Source: Prevotellaceae bacterium
GTDB taxonomy: Bacteria > Bacteroidota > Bacteroidia > Bacteroidales > Bacteroidaceae
Assembly (NCBI GenBank): GCA_028723455.1
Contig: JAQYEW010000040.1
Location: forward strand, 1 to 51,053
DNA length: 51,053 nt
Direction: 5' to 3'
A program made the position numbers and the translations under genes. Shown here piece by piece: positions 33,005 to 39,798 of the stretch. The notes beneath the pieces were generated by a model. That model was not told the DNA's origin, did not search any database, and worked only from the letters and a program-made list of their open reading frames with translations. The stretch's first letter is position 1; every line of letters starts with the position of its first letter.

Positions 33005-34342
33005 TTACACGATGCCCTGGGCCATCATGGCCTTGGCAACCTTCATGAAGCCGGCTACGTTGGCACCCTTGACGTAGTTGACATAACCGTCGGGCTCCGT
33101 GCCGTACTTGACGCAGTTGGCATGGATGTTCTCCATGATCCAGTGGAGCTTGCTGTCCACCTCCTCGGCACTCCATGAAATACGTCCCGAGTTCTGGCTC
33201 ATCTCCAAGCCGCTTACGCTTACGCCGCCTGCATTGCTGGCCTTGCCGGGAGCGTAGAAGATCTTAGCCTCCTGGAAGACACGGATGGCACCGGGCGTAG
33301 AGGGCATGTTGGCACCCTCGCTGACGGCCATCACACCATTGGCCACCAGGGTCTTGGCTTCCTCTTCGCTAATTTCGTTCTGCGTGGCGGAGGGCAGCGC
33401 GATATCGGCCACCTCGCCCCAGGGACGTGCGCCCTCGACATACTTGGCGGTGGGATACTGGTCGACATATTCCTTGATACGTCCGCGCATCACCTGCTTC
33501 AGCTCCATGATATAGTCCAGCTTCTCGCGGTCGATGCCGTCGGGATCATAGATGTAACCGTCAGAGTCGCTCATGGTGAGCACCGTGCCGCCCAATTCGA
33601 GCACCTTCTCGGCGGTGTACTGCGCCACGTTGCCCGCGCCGCTGATCAGCACGCGCTTGCCCTTGACGCTCTCGCCCTTGGTCTTGAGCATCTCCTGAAG
33701 GAAATACACGTTGCCATAGCCCGTGGCCTCGGGGCGTATCAGGCTGCCGCCGAACTCCAGGCCCTTGCCGGTCAGCACGCCGCTGAACTCGTGCGTGAGC
33801 TTCTTGTACATACCGAACATATAACCTACCTCGCGGCCGCCTACGCCGATATCACCGGCGGGCACGTCGACATCGGGACCGATATGGCGTGTCAGTTCCA
33901 GCAGAAAGGCCTGGCAGAAACGCATCACCTCGGCGTTGCTCTTGCCGCGGGGGCTGAAGTCGGAACCGCCCTTGCCGCCGCCCATGGGCAGCGTGGTCAG
34001 GGAGTTCTTGAAAGTCTGTTCAAAAGCCAGGAACTTCAGGATGCCCAGGTTCACGCTGCGGTGAAAGCGGATACCACCCTTGTAGGGGCCAATGGCGTTG
34101 TTGTGCTGCACACGGTAGCCCATGTTGGTCTGCACCTGTCCCTGGTCGTCGGTCCACGTTACGCGGAACTGATAGATACGGTCGGGGATACAGAGACGCT
34201 CGATGAGGTTCGCCTTCTCGAACTCGGGGTGCTTGTTGTACTCCTCCTCGATGGTGGGCAACACCTCCTCTAAGGCTTGATGGTACTCCGGCTCATTGGG
34301 GAACCTTCTCTTGAGATCCTCTAAAACTTTTTTTGCTTCCAT
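33005..34342 (-). CDS. gdhA: NADP-dependent glutamate dehydrogenase
   Basis: A 445-residue cytosolic enzyme interconverting 2-oxoglutarate plus ammonium and glutamate. Visible features: 'NMGYRVQHNNAIGPYKGGIRFH', the catalytic Lys block PMGGGKGGSDF (Lys at about 124), 'DVPAGDIGVGGREVGYMFG', the Rossmann motif GKRVLISGAGNVAQYTAEK, and 'PGKASNAGGVSVSGLEMSQNS'. The start at 34342 is chosen because it gives the usual N-terminus (MEAKKVLEDLKRRFP) and the promoter -7 element lies just upstream; an extension to 34423 would cross it. The gene appears monocistronic. Direct repeats lie upstream (34460-34503). Confidence 0.96.
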   Translation of the reverse strand: MEAKKVLEDLKRRFPNEPEYHQALEEVLPTIEEEYNKHPEFEKANLIERLCIPDRIYQFRVTWTDDQGQVQTNMGYRVQHNNAIGPYKGGIRFHRSVNLGILKFLAFEQTFKNSLTTLPMGGGKGGSDFSPRGKSNAEVMRFCQAFLLELTRHIGPDVDVPAGDIGVGGREVGYMFGMYKKLTHEFSGVLTGKGLEFGGSLIRPEATGYGNVYFLQEMLKTKGESVKGKRVLISGAGNVAQYTAEKVLELGGTVLTMSDSDGYIYDPDGIDREKLDYIMELKQVMRGRIKEYVDQYPTAKYVEGARPWGEVADIALPSATQNEISEEEAKTLVANGVMAVSEGANMPSTPGAIRVFQEAKIFYAPGKASNAGGVSVSGLEMSQNSGRISWSAEEVDSKLHWIMENIHANCVKYGTEPDGYVNYVKGANVAGFMKVAKAMMAQGIV

Positions 34343-34387
34343 ACGACTTTTTACCTTTAAGTTAATAGTAATTGTACTAAAGACATC

Positions 34388-34396
34388 GCAAAGATA
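34388..34396 (-). promoter_or_regulatory. -7 promoter element for gdhA
   Basis: On the minus strand: TATCTTTGC, a perfect match to the Bacteroidetes -7 consensus, 45 bp upstream of the gdhA ATG. A TTG about 20 nt further upstream (34417-34419) could serve as the -33 element. Confidence 0.75.
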
Positions 34397-34943
34397 GGAA
34401 AAAGATACAAAACAAACAAGCAAAAACTAATAAAAAGTTCAACAAAATGCAATTTTTCTTACAAAAAGGAAGATTTATTGCCAATAACGGTACAAAAAGG
34501 AAGTCAAAGAGGGGGTTATTGGAAAAATGCAAGGAAAACAAGGGAAAGCGTCGCTCCGCGAACAGGCGTTTGCTTACATTTTGTCAGCAAAAGAGAAGAA
34601 TCCGTTACCTTTTAACAAAACAGAAACCTCGATTCCTGCCCTTCTTTTCCAAAACCCCGCCTCCTTGTCGCAAACAAGGCATCCAAAAGAATACTTAATT
34701 ATCAATTACTTACAACGAAAAGAATCAGTGAACAACAAGAAAAACGTCCAATTTGCGCTGTAGCGACCCTGCAAAACAAGCACATAAAAAAGGAAAAACA
34801 TATATATAATAGGAGGAAAACATGTATTTGTTTGCCCAAAAACACAACGTAAGATTCCCAAAACCACCTCCATGAAACAAAAAACGGCTTTATCTGCTCC
34901 GGAAGCACATGGGATTCGAGAGAAAAGGGATTGTCATTTTGAA
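34397..34943. other. 547-bp A-rich gene-poor stretch upstream of gdhA
   Basis: It holds a pair of 13-bp direct repeats (TACAAAAAGGAAG at 34460-34472 and 34491-34503) and an AGGAGG motif with two overlapping short ORFs at 34822-34973. Longer open frames (up to about 83 codons) have no gene-like composition. Nothing else was recognised. Confidence 0.55.
34460..34503. repeat. 13-bp direct repeat pair upstream of the gdhA promoter
   Basis: TACAAAAAGGAAG occurs at 34460-34472 and 34491-34503, starts 31 bp apart (about three helical turns). It lies about 65-110 bp upstream of the gdhA -7 element, a position suited to an activator pair. Confidence 0.6.
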
Positions 34944-34973
34944 AGAAAAAACGGGAGAATCAAAACATTTTGA
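34822..34973 (+). other. two overlapping mini-ORFs behind a perfect Shine-Dalgarno sequence
   Basis: AGGAGG at 34811-34816 precedes an ATG at 34822 by 5 nt. A 17-codon ORF (MYLFAQKHNVRFPKPPP) ends in an ATGA overlap with a 33-codon ORF (34872-34973), which ends within the loop of the 34946-34985 hairpin. Perfect Shine-Dalgarno sequences are unusual in Bacteroidales. It may be chance in an A-rich region. Confidence 0.25.
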
Positions 34974-34985
34974 CCTCCCGTTTTT
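34946..34985 (-). terminator. terminator after the truncated DUF6567-like gene
   Basis: AAAAAACGGGAG and CTCCCGTTTTT pair around a 17-nt loop that itself contains a CAAAA/TTTTG mini-stem. On the minus strand a long T-run follows. It lies 16 bp beyond the stop of the remnant at 35001. Confidence 0.75.
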
Positions 34986-35000
34986 CTTGCCACGGTCCGT

Positions 35001-35246
35001 TTACTCGAACTCCACGATATTGGCCGTGGCAGTGCAGGTGTACACAACATAGAAAGGCGTGATCATCTTGACGGACATGTGGGTGGTAACATTCGTCAGG
35101 GTCTGAGCACCCCTGAGGTTGGCGTTGCGCGACATCTCGTCAATGGCATTGGCCTGCAAGGCTTTCTTGCGGATACCGCCCATGAAGAGCACATAGGTGG
35201 CCTTGGACTCTCCGTAAGCCTGGCCCACAACCTTGAAGTTTTTCTG
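35001..35246 (-). pseudogene. 5'-truncated DUF6567-like (TRL family type) gene
   Basis: The readable part encodes QKNFKVVGQAYGESKATYVL, then 'MGGIRKKALQANAIDEMSRNANLRGAQTLTNV', ending 'TATANIVEFE'. This is the usual C-terminal two-thirds of a small Bacteroidetes secreted family whose members normally start with a signal peptide and lipobox. Here an in-frame TGA stands just before QKNFK and no ATG is available upstream; a GTG at 35228 could begin a 75-residue product lacking the export signal. A -7 element (35273-35280) lies just upstream, suggesting a deletion between the promoter and the middle of the gene. Confidence 0.65.
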
Positions 35247-35272
35247 TCAGATTTTCTGTTTTTCACAGGAGA

Positions 35273-35280
35273 CAAAGTTA
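35273..35280 (-). promoter_or_regulatory. -7 promoter element facing the truncated gene
   Basis: On the minus strand: TAACTTTG, matching TAnnTTTG, about 27 bp upstream of the remnant coding sequence. No clear -33. It suggests that the promoter survived while the 5' coding part was lost. Confidence 0.45.
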
Positions 35281-35322
35281 ATTATTGCTGTCCGGTAAAA
35301 CTCAGAAGTGCATAGAAACCTT

Positions 35323-35362
35323 GCCCGAAGCCCAGTAAAATCAGGCTTCGGGCTTTCTTTTT
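35323..35362 (+). terminator. intrinsic terminator upstream of the PUL regulator
   Basis: GCCCGAAGCC (35323-35332) pairs with GGCTTCGGGC (35344-35353) over 10 bp, with an 11-nt loop and TTTCTTTTT after it. It faces the + direction although no intact + gene precedes it, so it insulates the PUL regulator from readthrough or is left over from a deleted gene. Confidence 0.72.
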
Positions 35363-35465
35363 GAAAAAACATATAGAGAATTTGATCAAAACGTGTGGAG
35401 GTTTTTTCGACCCTAGAAATACAAAATATCATTTGCGGAAGTGCGGCAATAGAAACATTTTTTAT

Positions 35466-35473
35466 TATATTTG
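35466..35473 (+). promoter_or_regulatory. -7 promoter element for the PUL sensor/regulator
   Basis: TATATTTG matches TAnnTTTG and lies 31 nt upstream of the ATG at 35505. This supports that start and excludes the longer frame from 35361. The -33 is unclear: the nearest TTTG (35432) is 30 nt away. Confidence 0.55.
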
Positions 35474-35504
35474 TATTTGGAAATCTTCTGGACTATTTAG
35501 CCCA

Positions 35505-38300
35505 ATGACGCATAAGAATCTAATACCTATATATAATGTGGTTGCAAGGATGGTAATGGTCTTTGCAATTTTGTGTTTGCCCTTCCGGGCACTTGCGCTT
35601 AGCGTGAATGATTTTACCTTCTCTCATCTGGATATGAGCAATGGATTGATGAACCAACGCATCTATTCCTTGCGACAAACAGCGGATGGGGCGGTGTGGA
35701 TAACGACGAAAAGCGGTGTGGCACGTTATAATGGTTCGGCCATTGCTAGTTACAGCCTGATGGACAATGCCACGAACCATAATCTGATAGGTTGCAACCC
35801 CCGTTTTGTTCAGGGCAGCGACAGTTTGCTGCAAGTCTTCGACGAGGGCGGACGTATTTACCAGTACAATGCGGTGCAGAATCGCTTTGATGTGGTGGCG
35901 GACATAACGCATCTCTACACACGCTATAACAAATTCAACGATATATATAAGGAGGGCGACACCTATTGGTTGGCCATGAGCGAAGGCATTTATGTGCTGC
36001 GCAAGGGCAAGGCCACATGTGTTTTGCCCAAGGTATATGCCAACTGCATCCTGCTTGCGGCCAAGAACACCCTGCTCTTTGGCACGCGCCAGGGCGTGAA
36101 AGCACTGGACGCACAACACAGGGCGGCACCAAAGGGACGTTTGCGCGATTACCTGCCCTACGATGCCGTGAGCGGTCATTACGATACGGACACGAAACGC
36201 CTTTGGTTGGGCACCTATGCCCAGGGCTTGGTACTTGTGGACGGAGAGCGCGAAAGCACTTCCGTGCCCGGTGTGCCGCAAACGCCCGTGCGCGCTATTG
36301 TGCCCTATGACTGCACAACGATGTTGGTGGGCATTGACGGAGCGGGTGTGTACCAAGTGGGGCGTTTGTCGCCTACGGACCATCGTGCTACGCTGCTTTT
36401 CAATGCCAATAACGAGGTCAGTGGCACGCTGCACGGCAATGGTATCTATGCGTTGCTGGTGGACAGTTGGAACAATATCTTCATCGGTTCTTATTCGGGC
36501 GGCGTGGACATCGCACGTCCCGTGGGCAGTACGGTGGCTATTTATCAGCACCAGCGCAACAATACGCAGTCCTTGATTAACGACCACGTGAATGCCGTTC
36601 TGGAACGCTCGCCCTCGTCCGTGTTGATTGGTACGGACGATGGTATCAGTATGCTGAACCCGCTGACGGACGAATGGCGTCATGTGGCGCGTGGTTTGGT
36701 AGTGCTGGCTATGTGCGAAGCACCCGATGGTCATTTGCTGGCTGCCACGTATGGCCACGGTGTTTGCGAGATTGACGAACAAGGACGGGTAACGCAGCGC
36801 TATGGCACGTTCAATGGCACGTTGGGCGAAGACCATGTGCATGCCTTGCTCAGCGACCGTCGCGGCCATCTGTGGATAGGATGTCAGGACGCCGAGTTGG
36901 CCGAAGTAACGCCCCAGGGGCTGCGTTATTATCCCGTGGACAACGTGGAATCGCTGGCGATGATGCCCGATGGGCGTATGGCCGTGGGCACTATCAAGGG
37001 CTTGTATCTGGTAACGCCTGGGCAGCGCGAGGTAAAGGAACTGCATTATTTCTCGTCGAACCCCAATGAAGTGAACCGCTACGTCCTGGACGTTTTCATT
37101 CATGACGAGCGTTATATCTATATTGCTACGGACGGCGGCGGCCTCTATGTCTATGACCTGCGCACAAACACGTGTCGCCAACTGACGATGGCCGATGGCT
37201 TGCCCTCGAACGTGGTGATGAGCGTGATGGCCGATAAGGCAGGGCGATTGTGGTTTGCCACGGAGCGCGGTCTGTCCTTTTCCTTCCCCGATAGCCTGGA
37301 TGATATTGTGGATGTGAACTATTGCTATGGTTTTCAGCGCGAATATACCCACAGCGCCATCGCTTTGCTGGAGAATGGCAACCTGCTCTTGGGCAGCACC
37401 AACGGGGCGGTGGTGGTAAATCCGCATTTTGTTCAGAAGTTGAACTATACGGCCAAACTGCGTTTTACGGGCGTGAGCAGTCGCGACGACGACCCCGAAG
37501 CCTTTAACGACGAGGTGGCGCGGATGCTTGAAAAGGGGAAATTGAACCTAAGCTATTGCCAACGTAATTTCGAACTGTATATCGAGAGCATCAATCTGCG
37601 CAACCAATTCGATATTGCCTATCAATACAAAGTGGGCAAGGGGGAATGGAGCCAGATGACCACGCAGCAGTACATCCGCTTTGTGAACCTGGAACCCGGT
37701 ACGCACCGTTTGGTGTTGCGTGCAGTGAGCCAGACCAGTCAAATTGTGCTTGACGAGCGTGAATTGTTGATTACGGTGGCCCGCCCGTGGTGGAATTCGT
37801 GGTGGATGTGGTGTATTTACATTGCCTTGGTGGCAGCCTTGTTCTATGGTGCCTGGTGGACCTACGGTTTGCACAACCGATATATGCGCTTGGTACTTGG
37901 TGTGCTAGAGCGCGATAACACGCCCCATGCGCAAGAAGAAGCACAACCCACGCCCGATGAACCACAAGAGGCAGAACCCGTAGAGCAGGACAACCCCGCT
38001 TTCGTGGACACGGCGACGAAGTTGATATTGGATCATATCTCCGATACCGACTTTAATATCGACCGCCTGTGCCGCGACATGGCCATGAGTCGCACGGTCT
38101 TTTATATTAAGTTGAAGTCCTACACGGGCAAATCGCCCCAGGACTTTATCCGCATCATTCGCCTGGAACGTGCTGCCGCCATGTTGCGCGACGGCCATCA
38201 TGTGGGGGATGTTGCCGTGGCCGTTGGCTTCGACAATGCCAAGTATTTTAGTACCGTTTTCAAGAAATACTTCGGCACTTCGCCCTCGAAATACAAATAA
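35505..38300 (+). CDS. membrane-spanning propeller sensor fused to an AraC DNA-binding domain (PUL regulator)
   Basis: A 931-residue protein. A signal/membrane segment (about 10-32) precedes two-component-regulator-type propeller repeats over about 35-650 (FSHLDMSNGLMNQRIYSLRQTADGAVWITTKSGVARYNG and similar blocks such as GRLWFATERGLSF). A Y_Y_Y domain follows at about 690-770, then a transmembrane helix (WWMWCIYIALVAALFYGAWW, about 765-790), a Pro/Glu-rich linker and an AraC HTH domain in the last ~95 residues. Unlike classical hybrid two-component regulators there is no histidine kinase or receiver between the membrane and HTH. It stands directly upstream of the GH5/SusCD locus and probably activates it when oligosaccharides bind in the periplasm. 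Confidence 0.88.
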   Translation: MTHKNLIPIYNVVARMVMVFAILCLPFRALALSVNDFTFSHLDMSNGLMNQRIYSLRQTADGAVWITTKSGVARYNGSAIASYSLMDNATNHNLIGCNPRFVQGSDSLLQVFDEGGRIYQYNAVQNRFDVVADITHLYTRYNKFNDIYKEGDTYWLAMSEGIYVLRKGKATCVLPKVYANCILLAAKNTLLFGTRQGVKALDAQHRAAPKGRLRDYLPYDAVSGHYDTDTKRLWLGTYAQGLVLVDGERESTSVPGVPQTPVRAIVPYDCTTMLVGIDGAGVYQVGRLSPTDHRATLLFNANNEVSGTLHGNGIYALLVDSWNNIFIGSYSGGVDIARPVGSTVAIYQHQRNNTQSLINDHVNAVLERSPSSVLIGTDDGISMLNPLTDEWRHVARGLVVLAMCEAPDGHLLAATYGHGVCEIDEQGRVTQRYGTFNGTLGEDHVHALLSDRRGHLWIGCQDAELAEVTPQGLRYYPVDNVESLAMMPDGRMAVGTIKGLYLVTPGQREVKELHYFSSNPNEVNRYVLDVFIHDERYIYIATDGGGLYVYDLRTNTCRQLTMADGLPSNVVMSVMADKAGRLWFATERGLSFSFPDSLDDIVDVNYCYGFQREYTHSAIALLENGNLLLGSTNGAVVVNPHFVQKLNYTAKLRFTGVSSRDDDPEAFNDEVARMLEKGKLNLSYCQRNFELYIESINLRNQFDIAYQYKVGKGEWSQMTTQQYIRFVNLEPGTHRLVLRAVSQTSQIVLDERELLITVARPWWNSWWMWCIYIALVAALFYGAWWTYGLHNRYMRLVLGVLERDNTPHAQEEAQPTPDEPQEAEPVEQDNPAFVDTATKLILDHISDTDFNIDRLCRDMAMSRTVFYIKLKSYTGKSPQDFIRIIRLERAAAMLRDGHHVGDVAVAVGFDNAKYFSTVFKKYFGTSPSKYK

Positions 38301-38365
38301 GCCTAGGGTCCGACAAGCGGCCTAGAACAAGGCTTTCCCGCAGAAACAGGACAATTATTTGTGGA

Positions 38366-38405
38366 AAAGGTTTGTTTTCTATCGGAAAATAGGAAACAAA
38401 CCTTT
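38366..38405. repeat. 17-bp inverted repeat between the regulator and the GH5 gene
   Basis: The arms at 38366-38382 and 38389-38405 pair over 17 bp with one G-T pair and a 6-nt loop (CGGAAA). It lies 65 bp after the regulator's stop and 40 bp before the -7 element of the GH5 gene. It may terminate the regulator transcript or serve as the regulator's operator. No long T-run follows. Confidence 0.75.
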
Positions 38406-38444
38406 AATGACAGATAGTTGACCCTGTTTTTCTTTTTTCTTGTT

Positions 38445-38452
38445 TACATTTG
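38445..38452 (+). promoter_or_regulatory. -7 promoter element of the glycan utilization operon
   Basis: TACATTTG matches TAnnTTTG and lies 44 nt upstream of the GH5 ATG at 38497. The -33 is poor (TTG at 38418-38420, 24-nt spacing), as expected for an activator-dependent promoter. The 17-bp inverted repeat lies just upstream. Confidence 0.58.
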
Positions 38453-38496
38453 TGAACAAACTTGAAAAAAACTCTTTCCTTAAAATCAATCCAAGC

Positions 38497-39753
38497 ATGA
38501 AGAATAAACACTTCAGAATTTCTTTCTTGTTGATGTGGGCATTGATGGCAATCAACTGTCATGCGCATCCTGCTGTGGAACCCAATGTGCAGCCGGAAAC
38601 GCCACCCGTTGTACCCACCGCCGAAGCACCCACAGCCCAACAATGGAACCGCGAGATAACGGCTGGCTGGAATCTGGGCAATCAATTCGAATCTTCCGCC
38701 GCAGGCGTGGACGGAGAGTCCTTTGAAATAGGTAATCCCGCAGGCGCTGACCAGGCAGAAACGGCCTGGGGCAATCCCGTTGTTACGAAAAAAATGATAA
38801 AGGCCGTGCGCGACGCGGGCTTCAATGCCATTCGTATTCCCGTGCGCTGGCAACATCATATTGTGAACCCTTCGGCCATGAGCGTCAGCAAGACATGGAT
38901 GAAGCGCATAAAGGAAGTGGTGGATTGGTGCTTGGAATATGACCTGAAGGTAATCATCAATACCCACCACGATAAATGGTTGGAGGGGCGTCCCACCTAT
39001 GCTTATCAGGCAGAGAACTGTCAGAAGTTGGCCCTCCTGTGGATGAATATCGCTACGGAGTTCAAGGATTATGATTATCGCCTGGCCTTCGCAGGCACGA
39101 ACGAAGTGCACGTGCGCGACAACTGGGGCAAACCAACGGCTGAAAACCTGGCGGTGCAGAATGCCTATAACCAGACCTTCATAGATATTGTACGCGCTAC
39201 GGGCGGCAAGAATGCTCAACGCAACCTTATCGTGCAAACCTATGTTTGCAATGCCGACTTCGGACTTTATAATGGCGATTTCATCGTTCCTCAGGATGCG
39301 GAAGGCAATGGCAATGATTACATGACCGTGGAGTTTCATTATTATAATCCTTGGGACTATTGCGGCAGCGGACAATATTATTATTGGGGCGAGCCTTACA
39401 AAGCCTTTGGCGCATCGCCCAGTGATGAGGCCGTAATGACCAAGTTCTTTGACAATGTAGTAAAGGAATGGGGCAGCCAAGGTCTAGGCATCATGATAGG
39501 AGAGTGGGGCGTAACGGATCATTACAAAGCAGCGGAAACCGACCGCATCCACGAAAACATGACCTATTATTGTCGTTTCCTGGTGAGCGAAGCACGCAAG
39601 CGTGGCTTCTCCACCTTTGTATGGGACAACAATGTCTTTGGCAATGGCGAGGAAAAGTTTGGCATCTTCGACCGCAAGAGAAGTATGGCGGTAAAGGCCA
39701 ATTGGATACTGGAGGGTATTCGCGAAGGCGCCAAGACCCCCTACGCACCATAA
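38497..39753 (+). CDS. glycoside hydrolase family 5 endoglucanase-type enzyme
   Basis: A 418-residue secreted enzyme. The catalytic (beta/alpha)8 domain starts near residue 50 with GWNLGNQFES. It carries FNAIRIPVRW (about 109-118), INTHHD (154-159), AGTNEVH with the acid/base Glu203, HYYNPWDY (281-288) and GIMIGEWG with the nucleophile Glu336. All GH5 catalytic residues are present. The family cleaves beta-1,4-glucans, mixed-linkage glucans, xyloglucan or mannans; the exact substrate is not readable. The N-terminus has a possible lipobox (AINC, Cys21) with a Pro-rich linker, so it may be a surface lipoprotein. The ATG at 38497 is chosen because upstream codons cross the promoter. It is the first gene of the operon, 45 bp before SusC. 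Confidence 0.92.
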   Translation: MKNKHFRISFLLMWALMAINCHAHPAVEPNVQPETPPVVPTAEAPTAQQWNREITAGWNLGNQFESSAAGVDGESFEIGNPAGADQAETAWGNPVVTKKMIKAVRDAGFNAIRIPVRWQHHIVNPSAMSVSKTWMKRIKEVVDWCLEYDLKVIINTHHDKWLEGRPTYAYQAENCQKLALLWMNIATEFKDYDYRLAFAGTNEVHVRDNWGKPTAENLAVQNAYNQTFIDIVRATGGKNAQRNLIVQTYVCNADFGLYNGDFIVPQDAEGNGNDYMTVEFHYYNPWDYCGSGQYYYWGEPYKAFGASPSDEAVMTKFFDNVVKEWGSQGLGIMIGEWGVTDHYKAAETDRIHENMTYYCRFLVSEARKRGFSTFVWDNNVFGNGEEKFGIFDRKRSMAVKANWILEGIREGAKTPYAP

Positions 39754-39798
39754 AAAGCAATAAACAACAAACCATAAAAACAACCTTAATTAACAACG

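Noticed and set aside
34343..34423. N-terminal extension of glutamate dehydrogenase to 34423
   Set aside because: The extension crosses the -7 element (34388-34396) and is not typical of the family; MEAKKVLEDL is the normal start.
34447..34763. Two Lys/Arg-rich open frames of 83 and 78 codons upstream of gdhA
   Set aside because: Low-complexity A-rich sequence, no ribosome-binding or domain evidence, and they overlap each other and the repeat pair.
35520..37427. 635-codon minus-strand open frame opposite the PUL regulator
   Set aside because: His/Arg/Val-rich composition without domain signatures; the + frame has propeller, Y_Y_Y and HTH features.
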